This document shows, piece by piece, positions 19,852 through 28,947 of a stretch of DNA of 64,000 bases. Location of the stretch: NCBI GenBank assembly GCA_936432065.2, contig OW386293.2, forward strand, positions 61,526,265 to 61,590,264. The letters are read 5' to 3'. The translations under genes were made by a program, and so were the position numbers. This DNA is from Rutpela maculata. Lineage: Eukaryota; Arthropoda; Insecta; Coleoptera; Cerambycidae. The notes below the pieces were generated by a model, which saw only the letters and a list, made by a program, of their open reading frames with translations, was not told the origin of the DNA and did not search any database. Every line of letters starts with the position of its first letter. The stretch's first letter is position 1.

Positions 19852-20488
19852 AATCAATAATTCAACATTCAGATATTTACATTGAAATGGTCCTCACAAA
19901 CATAATAAGTTGTTTTAGTAATAAGCCTTTTCTCTCTTTTTATAGTTTATTTCCATTTCTTTCGCATTTTTAAATCTCTAGAAACGGTAATAAATGTTCT
20001 AGTAGGTGTTTTTACCATGGTGCTTTGACACTCAGGAACAATACAATATTTATAATTCTTTCGTATTTTGCTACAATAATTTACCTATATACCTGCCTTT
20101 TATCCGCTAGTATTCTAGATCATGAACCTTTCTTTGAAGTACATAAGGTTGAATTTTTTTCTAGGTCACTGGGGAATATGTTTTGGATGCAATAAAATTA
20201 ATTGGAGGTTGCCCTGAAACACTAAGATGAGATATGGGAACTGAAAATGGAACAATGGAGAAACTACAGAATGTATTGCATGAATTATTTAGCGAATCTT
20301 CAACAAATCGACCATGCTTTCTCTATGGAAAGAGTATGCATAATCAGCGCATAAGAGCGTAGTGATCGATGTTACGTAAACATAACGCACAGTATTGGAT
20401 GAGCATGTTCCAAATGTTGAAAGAAGATAACACATTTAATGGTTCATTTCTGAATAAATCACTAATTCAATTCTGTTTTACACCTATG

Positions 20489-20526
20489 ATAAACATAAAC
20501 ATAAACACACCACAGATAGTAGACAA
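20489..20526 (-). mobile_element. 3' tail fragment of a SINE
   Basis: On the minus strand it reads CTACTATCTGTGGTGTGTTT followed by TTTATG repeats, the same tail as the SINE at 16431-16615. It breaks the integrase coding block between FCFTPM and the IELDQV exon. Confidence 0.55.
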
Positions 20527-21211
20527 GTATAACTAAAGAGTTAATTGATATGAAAGCTCAACTTTCGCTAGTGTTTTTAAAACTATTCACTTCTTCAGAA
20601 ATTGTGTAATATTTTTTACTTCTTACAGATAGAACTCGATCAAGTGGCTTTGGAATGGAATGTTCATAGGATCAGAAAAACAAGAAATGCTATTGCGCCA
20701 GCAGGAAGACCTGCTATACTGTATGAAATGCCATCTCTACATGGAGCCAGGGATTACCTAGTTAATATTTCGCCATTTGCAATTGACCCCCTTTTATCTG
20801 AATGTACAATCATTCAGACGCCCTGTAACAAGAACTTTTATGATCTATGTTGTATAGTGATGGAGGAAAACAATTTTACACGAATCATTTGACCCTTATG
20901 TAACTATGGACTTATATGTAAACCTTAGAAGTAAGTTAGTGCCCTTGTTTCAATAGAATTCGCGTCAAAAATTAATTGTAAATCTATTTAATTTCCGTTT
21001 TGAGGTACGTAAATATAAACACATAAAACCCACCATGTATTTATAGCTAGAGTTCATGTCCACAATAATAAAATTATAAACAATCGATTACAGGAGTGAT
21101 TATACGTTACCGTCTGAGGTATATGAGAGATTTAAAAATAAAATGACAACAGTCGCAGCCACTAGAGAAAAATCTCGTGAACAATGTTTGCATCTAATTT
21201 TTGGTAAATAG

Positions 21212-22018
21212 TAATAATCTGAATTTCGATATTTGTAGTTCAAGTGTGGATAATTTTTTTTTATTGATTAAACAATTGGAAACGTGGTTTTGAAAATAAA
21301 AATTTCACGTTTAACATCGGAACCAGCGTAATGCATCTTGTCAAGAATATAAAATTACACAAATTGTGACTTTTAATAATTTAAATTGAAAATTTGATTA
21401 ATTTTTCATTTTGTTCAGAAGTAGTTTCCACAAACACCAAAACATTTGAATACTAGTTTTAATCATCTCTATAAGATGAGTAGTATTCAAGTCTTTTGGT
21501 GTTTGTAAAGATTATCTTCAAAGGAAGCTTCTCACCGAAGATTCCAGGCTCCTCCAGGATTAAAAACTTATTGGAATTCTTAACTTCTTTTTTAAAGTAA
21601 ATTATTTTTTGTGTTACGGTAAAGAATATTTTTTAGGATTTCAAACCTAACGGCTTTTAAGTTTTGAACTAATTCCATATGAGTTCCAGTTTCCCCGTAG
21701 TCTAAGCAGAATTTTTCAACTTGGAAATGACAGAACCAATCTGCTGATATTCCAGCAGATTGGCTAGATATATTCTGTTGTATGTAGACCACATTAAGCT
21801 TTAAACTTATATTACCCTATTGTATCATTACTGTATGTTAAAACATCAACATTTTTTATTGCAGTTAAGTAAATAATAAAGTAAAAAATGTAGCTGACTT
21901 ACCACTAATTTAAATAAATAGAAAATGTAGAAATGTGTTTTATTCTTTATTAATCAATAAGTGTACAACAGGTAAAAAATAAACTATAAAAAATAAACTC
22001 TAAAAGAATAAACTTAAA
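21212..22018. other. 3' flank of the integrase pseudogene with a small hairpin
   Basis: AT-rich and non-coding. At 21430-21507 the arms CAAACACCAAAACATTTGAA and TTCAAGTCTTTTGGTGTTTG form a 78-bp hairpin. The minus-strand frame 21592-21792 (66 residues, contains DYGETGTHMELVQNLK) is not recognised and is left uncalled. Confidence 0.45.
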
Positions 22019-22022
22019 ATAT

Positions 22023-22475
22023 TGTAATATGTTGCAACCCCTTAAAAATTTAAGGTTATGTTGGTTACTAAAAAGTAGGCAGACTTCAACAGATCGAATG
22101 TCAGAATGAATGTAGTGTATTTGCACCTACTCGAAAAAGAACCTACCAGAAGATTCCAAAGTGACTTCTGGAATTATCGAGAGAATGGTGGCGTCATCAC
22201 AGAACAATCGAGATCTGTCATTTTTAGGTATAAAAGACCGATCGCATTCTCGGCGAGTAGTTCAGAAAGTATAGAAAGTGAGGTTAAGACTTCCAAGATA
22301 AACAAAGTGATAAACATTGTGATTTTAGTCAGTAAAGTGTATTTAAATTAATAATAGTATTGTGAAGTACCCAGTAAATATTTAATAAAGTGTGTTAGTG
22401 GACATCTCTTGTTATAATCTTTGGAACCCACGGAATTTGCAAGGGGTAGTTTCCTAAGGGTGGAAACACGCGACA
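22023..22475 (+). repeat. Gypsy 5' LTR
   Basis: 453 bp. It has a TATA box (GTATAAAAGACC, about 22228) and downstream AATAAA (about 22383). It differs from the 3' LTR mainly by lacking one 9-bp repeat (TTCAGAAAG), with one or two point changes. The 81-residue frame 22106-22351 lies wholly inside it and has no supported function. Confidence 0.95.
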
Positions 22476-22909
22476 AATTGGTGTCAGAAAGCGGAATTTT
22501 ATGACAAGAGGAGCTCTGTAGTTGTGTTGGAGTGTTCGAGAAGTATTCTCGGGAGTTAGTGCTAACACAGGACTAATTTACTGGACATTTGTGTTGTTAT
22601 TTTCGAACAGGAAAATAGTGTTTAAGTGCATTTTTGAGACATTGTAGAACATTTTATTAGGACATTAGTGTGATAATTAAATCCTTTGAACTGAGAAGTG
22701 ATAGAGACACTGAAAAAGACTCATTTAGTGCGTGAAAATTTCTAGAACTTTTCTATTTGGACATTAGTGGAGATTATTAAATTCTCTGAACTGGATAGTG
22801 ACAAAAGACTCTGGATAAGACTTTTTCGTGCTATTTCGAGATTTGTCTAGAAAGTTCCATTACCGATATTGACGTGACAGTTAAATTTATTTTATTTTAA
22901 TTTCATCGT

Positions 22910-24523
22910 ATGCCCGTAACAACAAGAAGTATGGCATCCGATAAACAAATACAGGACTTATTCGAACAATTCCAAAAAATGATGGCGCAGCAACGGCAGG
23001 AAGACAAAGAAGAACAGGAGAAAAAACGTCAGGAAGAAAAAGAACAGCAAGAAAGAAGACGTCAAGAGGAGGAAAAACGACGTCAAGAAGAGAAAGAGGA
23101 ACAAGAAAGACGACGTGAAGAAGAAAAAACCGAACTAAGAAAAATTATAGAAGACCAAGAAAAGCGACGTCAAAAAGAAAAAGAGGACGAAGAAAGAAGA
23201 CGCCAAGAGGAGGAAAAACGGCGTCAAGAAGAAAGGGACGAATTAAAGAAAATTATGGAAGATCAGGAAATAAGACGTCAGAAAGAAAAAGAGGATGAAG
23301 AAACAAGACGTCAGAAAGAAAAAGAGGATGAAGAAGGAAGACGTCAAGAGGAAGAAAGACGACGTCAAGAGGAGAAGGAAGAACAAGAAAAGCGACGTCA
23401 AGAAGAAAAAGAAGAGCAAGAAAGAAGACGTCAAGAAGAGAGAGACGAATTAAAGAAAATGATGGAAAATCTGGAAATAAGACGCCAAGAAGAAAAAGAA
23501 GAACAAGAAAAACGCCAGGAAGAATTAAGGAAAATTCTGAGCGATCAAATAAAAACACAACAGGACGCAATCATTTCTGCCAATGAAGAACTAAAGAGTG
23601 AAATCAAGGAGGAAGTAAGCGAAGTCAAAGGGGAGGTAAATGAAGTTAAAGAGAAAGTAAACAAGTTCGAAGAAGAAGTCAAAGGAGAAATAGACCGGCT
23701 TAAACGACAGTTGAGAGATAGAGGAAGCCAGCAGGTGGTATCATCGGGTCAGCGACTAAAACCTCCTTCTTTTGACGGCCAAAGTTCCTGGACGACGTAC
23801 AAGAGGCAGTTTGAGGCAGCAGCATGTGCGAACAACTGGGATAACGAGGAAAAGGCCATGGCATTAGTTCTGGCATTAAGGGGCCAGGCCTCAGAGTTGC
23901 TTCAGACTATCCCAGTGGATAAACAAAGGGACTTCAAAGTCTTGGAAGCTGCATTGGACTTGAGATATGGCGACCAACATCTCGCCCAAGTATACCAAGC
24001 CCAGCTAAAATCACGAACACAAAAGGCTGGAGAGAGTTTACAGGAATTCGAAGCTGCGATAGAGAGACTGGCACACCTGGCGTGTCCGAGTGCACCTAGA
24101 GAATTTCAGGAACAATTAGCCGTAGGGGCCTTTTTAGATGGCATAAGGGACGAAGAGGTCAGGCGAGTTCTGAGGCTGACAAGACACCAAAGTAGTAGCG
24201 AAGCTTTGGTGCGTGCACTTGAAGTAGAAGCCGCCTACAGAGATACTCCAAGGTCGAGAGTGCGAGCTGTGACTCTCGAAGAATCGCAACCAGAAATGAA
24301 TCAGAACCCTTTGTTGACTGAGATGCAGAAAATGTTTACCAAACTATTCGATAAATTGGATGGCCTAGGAAAGCAGGATAAACAGCAAAATAAAGGAAAG
24401 CCGAGTGGTGGTATTAAATGTTACAACTGCGGCAAGGTGGGCCATATGAAACGAGACTGTCGACAGCAGAACTCGGAGAGTCGAGTAAATACTGTGAATG
24501 TTGAAGAAAAGCAGGAAAACTAG
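22910..24523 (+). CDS. gag: Gypsy Gag with long coiled coil and CCHC knuckle
   Basis: 537 residues from ATG 22910. Residues about 25-215 are an extremely charged EKR/Q-rich repeat (units like RRQEEKEEQEK) predicted to form a long coiled coil, followed to about 275 by a second charged helix. The capsid-like domain starts near LKPPSFDGQSSWTTYKRQFE (about 282) and includes MALVLALRGQASELL, YRQ-like linkers and FLDGIRDEEVRRVLRL. A CCHC zinc knuckle, CYNCGKVGHMKRDC, is near residue 503. Gag structures the virus-like particle and packages RNA. The long charged repeat, encoded by a near-repetitive GAAGAAA-rich tract, is unusually long for this domain order. Confidence 0.92.
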   Translation: MPVTTRSMASDKQIQDLFEQFQKMMAQQRQEDKEEQEKKRQEEKEQQERRRQEEEKRRQEEKEEQERRREEEKTELRKIIEDQEKRRQKEKEDEERRRQEEEKRRQEERDELKKIMEDQEIRRQKEKEDEETRRQKEKEDEEGRRQEEERRRQEEKEEQEKRRQEEKEEQERRRQEERDELKKMMENLEIRRQEEKEEQEKRQEELRKILSDQIKTQQDAIISANEELKSEIKEEVSEVKGEVNEVKEKVNKFEEEVKGEIDRLKRQLRDRGSQQVVSSGQRLKPPSFDGQSSWTTYKRQFEAAACANNWDNEEKAMALVLALRGQASELLQTIPVDKQRDFKVLEAALDLRYGDQHLAQVYQAQLKSRTQKAGESLQEFEAAIERLAHLACPSAPREFQEQLAVGAFLDGIRDEEVRRVLRLTRHQSSSEALVRALEVEAAYRDTPRSRVRAVTLEESQPEMNQNPLLTEMQKMFTKLFDKLDGLGKQDKQQNKGKPSGGIKCYNCGKVGHMKRDCRQQNSESRVNTVNVEEKQEN

Positions 24524-25737
24524 AGACAGAGATAGCCAGCACCAAGGGGGCTGTGCTGGCTAGGGAATGCGGTGCCCCCAGAGAAATAAAGATTTCCCAG
24601 CTCCAAAGAATACCAAGTAGTCTGTTGTTGCAAGGATATGTGAATGGAAGAAAATGCGTGTTTACGATTGACACCGGTGCTACGTCATCAATAGTGCGGC
24701 CAGGGTTTATATCAGGCTTGCAGATTGACAAGAAGCAAAATGGAGTAATCATTCGGACAGCCACGGGGGACAGGGCTGCGGTCCATGGAGAGGTCAACTT
24801 GGAACTGCAGGTTGGACGGTTGAGGTTAAATTACAAGGTCATTGTGGCTGACATTATGGATGATTTCATTTTGGGTCTAGACATCATGGGAGAGCAGGGA
24901 TTTATTGTTGACGTAGGGGAGCGAGTCTTAAAAATTGGAAATGAGGAATTTATTCTGGCAACCGCAGACGACCAATTCCATAAAGCGAGATTGTTAACAA
25001 CACAGACGATCAAGATTCCTGCTCATTCAGAACAAATGATCGATGCTGCCTTAGAAGGAAATCCTGGAGGGTACCGTGTTGGCCTAGTGGAAGATGACGA
25101 ATCGATTAAGTCCCTATCCAATATTATTGTGGCGAGAACTTTAACCCGGACTAAAGACAAAATCCCAATTAGAGTTGTTAATTTAAATTCCCACTCGGTG
25201 ACAATTAAGGAAGGCAAACCGATTGGCTCCTATGAACCGGTCACATGGGTAGCGAGGTGCGAGGAACAAACAGAGGGGAGTTCGTCTACGAAAATAGACC
25301 AGGAAGTTTTGACCTTGCTGAGTACCCAGTTGGAGCATTTATCTGAGGATGAACGAAGGGAGGCAATCAAGTTCCTAGAAAAGGAAAGTTCAGTATTTGC
25401 CAAGAATACAGAGGCCCTTACAAAAACAGACATAGTCCAGCATCGGATAAATACTGGCAACTCACCCGCTATTCGACAACCACCTAGGAGGCTGCCATTA
25501 GCAAAACAAGAAGATGCCTCGGCAATGATAGACAAGATGCTACAAGATGGAGTCATTGAGGAGTCGACGAGTCCCTGGTCATCGCCAGTAGTTTTGGTTG
25601 CCAAGAAGGATGGAACATTAAGATTTTGTGTCGATTATCGAAAATTAAACGATGTCACGAAGAAAGACAGTTACCCATTACCACGAATTGACGACACGTT
25701 AAGCACGTTGGCAGCTCACGATGGTTTTCTACGTTAG
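24488..25737 (+). CDS. pol: Gypsy Pol part 1: protease and start of RT
   Basis: The pol frame is open already before the gag stop, in the -1 frame, so pol is expected to be made by -1 frameshifting near AGGAAAACTAG. The aspartic protease has FTIDTGATSSIVRP and FILGLDIMG. After a linker the RT begins with VLVAKKDGTLRFCVDYRKLN and SYPLPRIDDTLS. The frame ends at a TAG at 25735 just after LAAHDGF. A single missing base in a T run moves the reading frame there, and the next frame carries on with the expected RT residues. Confidence 0.9.
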
Positions 25738-25760
25738 ACCTTAGGAGTGGATACTGGCAA

Positions 25761-28040
25761 GTGGGGCTTCATCCTGATGATAAAGAAAAGACAGCGTTTT
25801 CAGCAGGCAGTGGTCTTTATCAATTTACCGTGATGCCTTTTGGACTTTGCAATGCGCCAGCTACCTTTGAAAGACTGATGGAGTTCGTGCTGCGAGGGCT
25901 AACCTGGAGGACGTGCCTGGTTTACCTTGACGACGTGCTTGTTATGGGACAGGACTTTACAGAACATTTGAAAAATCTTCAAGAAGTATTTGGGCGAGTC
26001 AGGAATGCCCATCTGAAGTTGAACCCGAAGAAGTGCCTGCTATTCCAGAAAGAAATCAAATTTCTTGGTCACGTGGTGTCTTCGGATGGAATACAAACAG
26101 ACCCCGACAAAATTTCTGCTGTACGAGATTGGCCAAGACCATCTAACGTTCATGAAGTACGGAGCTTCCTTGGCCTCTGCACTTATTACAGGCGCTTTGT
26201 GGAAGGGTTTGCAGAAATTGCGAAACCATTACACCGGCTGACAGAAGAGAAAGTGCAGTACCAATGGACACCGGAATGTGAAACGGCATGGAGAAAATTG
26301 AAGGCAGCTCTATGCACTGGTCCTGTGCTAGCGTACCCACAACGGGAAGGACTTTTTATTTTAGACACTGATGCCAGCAATTCTTCGGTCGGATCTGTGC
26401 TGTCTCAAATCCAGAATGGGCAGGAAAGAGTGATCGAGTACTTCAGCAAGGTGCTGTCCAAACCAGAAAGAAATTATTGTGTAACCCGGAAAGAGTTACT
26501 GGCCATCGTAAAATCAGTGGACCATTTTCATAAATATCTTTATGGAAGACATTTCAAGATTCGGACCGACCATGCTGCATTAAAATGGCTGTTGCAGTTG
26601 AAAACCCCTGAAGGTCAACTGGCTCGTTGGATAGAACGGTTGCAACAGTATGATTTCAAAATAGAACATCGACCTGGAAGATCTCATAAGAACGCAGACG
26701 CTTTATCTAGAAGACCATGCAAGGAAGATTGCAAGCACTGCCGCCACGTTGAGAAATTTCAGGGTACGGTGGCCGTCAACACTATTAAAATAGAGGTTCC
26801 GGATGATTGGACAACTGAAGCCCTGAGACAAGAACAATTGAATGACACAGAGATTGGAGCTATATTGAGAGCAAAGGAGAAAGGAATTCGACCAGCGTGG
26901 AAGGATGTTTCGGACAAGGCAGTTGGATTGAAGGCTTTGTGGGCCCAATGGGATTCACTCAAAGTTATGAACGGGCTGCTAAAGAGAGCTTGGGAAAGCC
27001 CGGATGGCAAGGAAGTTGTTATGCGTCTAGTGATTCCCAGGTGTCGAGTACCGAAAGTACTTCAGGAAGTGCATAATGGAGCATCCGGTGGGCACTTCGG
27101 CGTTAATAAGACCCTGAATAAAGTACGAGAACGATTTTATTGGGTAAATAGTCGTCAAGATGTGGAAGCTTGGTGTCGCAATTGCAAAATTTGTGCAGCC
27201 AGTAAGGGACCACAGACTAGAAGTAGGGGTGCAATGAAGCAGTATAACGTCGGAGCTCCTTTCGAGAGGATCGCGATCGATATAGCCGGCCCATTCCCAG
27301 TAACCAAGGATGGGAACAAGTACATACTGGTTGCAATGGACTATTTTAGTAAGTGGCCAGAGGCCTATGCAATTCCAAACCAAGAAGCAGCCACTGTCGC
27401 CAAAGTCTTGGTAGATAATTTGATATGTCGGTTTGGTGTACCCCTGGAGCTGCACTCAGATCAAGGGAGGAACTTTGAGTCGGGGGTGTTTCAGCAAATC
27501 TGCAAGTTATTGGGGATACACAAAACACGGACCACAGCCCTTCACCCGCAATCAGATGGAATGGTGGAACGACATAACAAGACCATGAAAGAACATCTCT
27601 CTAAAGTGGTTCATAAGAATCAACGCGATTGGGATCTCCACATACCGTTCTTCCTCATGGCATACAGAGCTGCTATCCACGAGTCTACGAAACAAACACC
27701 AGCCCGTGTAGTATTTGGACATGAGATCAGACTGCCGTGTGATTTGATTTTCGGAACACCAGGCGGAGAACAGCTTCCTGTGAACAGCTATGTGGATGAA
27801 ATGAGTGAACGGCTAAGAAATGTTCATGAGCTGGTTAGAGACCAAATCACCATAGCCAGTGACCGAATGAAGGCTCGATACGACCGTAAGGGTAGTTCAG
27901 AAGGGTTCAAGGCAGGAGATCTGGTTTGGCTGTACAACCCACAGCGGAAGAAAGGGAAGTCACCGAAACTTCAACCTCCTTGGGAAGGACCTTATACTGT
28001 TATTACCCGAATTAATGATGTCGTCTATCGTATTCAATGA
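25761..28040 (+). CDS. pol: Gypsy Pol part 2: RT, RNase H, integrase
   Basis: 759 residues continuing RT in the next frame. It has FTVMPFGLCNAPATFERLME, the active site LVYLDDVLVMG (about residue 54), RNase H (LDTDASNSSVGSVLS, TRKELLAIVKSVDHF, RTDHAALKWLL, NADALSRR), the integrase zinc finger (HNGASGGHFGVNKTL with CRNCKICAASKG) and a core with D (IAIDIAGPFP), D (LHSDQGRNF) and E (GMVERHNKTM). A carboxy-terminal tail includes KAGDLVWLYNPQRKKGKSP and WEGPYTVI, the GPY/F-type module. The product would replicate and insert the element. Apart from the upstream frameshift all catalytic residues are present. Confidence 0.93.
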   Translation: MGLHPDDKEKTAFSAGSGLYQFTVMPFGLCNAPATFERLMEFVLRGLTWRTCLVYLDDVLVMGQDFTEHLKNLQEVFGRVRNAHLKLNPKKCLLFQKEIKFLGHVVSSDGIQTDPDKISAVRDWPRPSNVHEVRSFLGLCTYYRRFVEGFAEIAKPLHRLTEEKVQYQWTPECETAWRKLKAALCTGPVLAYPQREGLFILDTDASNSSVGSVLSQIQNGQERVIEYFSKVLSKPERNYCVTRKELLAIVKSVDHFHKYLYGRHFKIRTDHAALKWLLQLKTPEGQLARWIERLQQYDFKIEHRPGRSHKNADALSRRPCKEDCKHCRHVEKFQGTVAVNTIKIEVPDDWTTEALRQEQLNDTEIGAILRAKEKGIRPAWKDVSDKAVGLKALWAQWDSLKVMNGLLKRAWESPDGKEVVMRLVIPRCRVPKVLQEVHNGASGGHFGVNKTLNKVRERFYWVNSRQDVEAWCRNCKICAASKGPQTRSRGAMKQYNVGAPFERIAIDIAGPFPVTKDGNKYILVAMDYFSKWPEAYAIPNQEAATVAKVLVDNLICRFGVPLELHSDQGRNFESGVFQQICKLLGIHKTRTTALHPQSDGMVERHNKTMKEHLSKVVHKNQRDWDLHIPFFLMAYRAAIHESTKQTPARVVFGHEIRLPCDLIFGTPGGEQLPVNSYVDEMSERLRNVHELVRDQITIASDRMKARYDRKGSSEGFKAGDLVWLYNPQRKKGKSPKLQPPWEGPYTVITRINDVVYRIQ

Positions 28041-28144
28041 AACAAAAAGTCCAAGATGAAGATCGTACACTTGGATAGACTGGCGAAGTATGTGAAAGAG
28101 GCTGAATTGCCTGACCGGGACGTTCAGGCTTAAGGAGGGGGCAG

Positions 28145-28606
28145 TGTAATATGTTGCAACCCCTTAAAAATTTAAGGTTATGTTGGTTACTAAAAAGTAG
28201 GCAGACTTCAACAGATCGAATGTCAGAATGAATGTAGTGTATTTGCACCTACTCGAAAAAGAACCTACCAGAAGATTCCAAAGTGACATCTGGAATTATC
28301 GAGAGAATGGTGGCGTCATCACAGAACAATCGAGATCTGTCATTTTTAGGTATAAAAGACCGATCGCATTCTCGGCGAGTAGTTCAGAAAGTTCAGAAAG
28401 TATAGAAAGTGAGGTTAAGACTTCCAAGATAAACAAAGTGATAAACATTGTGATTTTAGTCAGTAAAGTGTATTTAAATTAATAATAGTATTGTGAAGTA
28501 CCCAGTAAATATTTAATAAAGTGTGTTAGTGGACATCTCTTGTTATAATCTTTGGAACCCACGGAATTTGCAAGGGGTAGTTTCCTAAGGGTGGAAACAC
28601 GCGACA
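28145..28606 (+). repeat. Gypsy 3' LTR
   Basis: 462 bp, the partner of 22023-22475. It contains an extra TTCAGAAAG copy at about 28385. It is preceded by the polypurine tract at about 28131-28144. Confidence 0.95.
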
Positions 28607-28947
28607 ATATTAATAATACCGAGACAGTATAACATTCTCTATTAGACTTTAGAAAATAACATTGCAACAACCTAACAAAGTTATCTAATACCTAGGTACT
28701 GTTACAATGATAAAAAATTAAAATATTTTAGCGTCATTTAATAAAGGTGCATTCCTAATGAATATATTTCAGAATAAACATTGTAATAGATAGAACCGTT
28801 TAAACGTAACAAAATCTATATACATAAGCATACTGAAATAATGATATACTTACTTATAACATTGCAACTTCTAATAAATTTATCTTATACCTACTTGTTA
28901 ATGATAAAAAATAAAACTGGATGGACGCCGTTTAAAATGTACACACC

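Larger units (their letters stand above)
18464..21211 (+). pseudogene. Integrase-core (rve-like) transposase, broken, multi-exon
   Basis: Exon 1 is MTTNLKE (18464-18484) with donor GTAAGT. A second coding block (about 18675-18803) has VDSYDKLKQYG and NGCIDGFSRHIIWLKAGPT, then a donor. A third (20165-20488) has the acceptor TTTTTTCTAG, then GGCPETLR, a stop, DMGTENG, FLYGKSMHNQ and SMLRKHNAQYWMSMFQMLK. A fourth (20630-20892) has IELDQVALEWNVHRIRKTRN and GRPAILYEMPSLHGARDYL. A last block (about 21094-21211) has YTLPSEVYERFKNKM. This matches, from memory, the eukaryotic integrase-core family (Pfam PF24764 type). The expected glutamate in QRIEAWW is lost (QRIRA then two stops), so the DDE site is dead. 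The amino-terminal region between exon 1 and the core is not identified. Confidence 0.75.
22023..28606 (+). mobile_element. Ty3/gypsy LTR retrotransposon, complete, env-less
   Basis: 6.58 kb bounded by LTRs (22023-22475 and 28145-28606) with TGTAATATG...GCGACA ends and a 4-bp duplication ATAT (22019-22022, 28607-28610). A primer-binding site-like TTGGTGTCAGAAAGCGG follows the 5' LTR and a polypurine tract (AGGAGGGGGCAG) precedes the 3' LTR. Gag, protease, RT, RNase H and integrase are in Ty3/gypsy order. The copy looks young: its LTRs are nearly identical and its frames are intact except for one frameshift in pol. It is inserted in the 3' flank of the integrase pseudogene of the host element. 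Confidence 0.95.

Noticed and set aside
23243..23570. Hydrophobic minus-strand frames (Leu/Phe-rich)
   Set aside because: Antisense of the GAA/GAC-rich coiled-coil region of gypsy gag.
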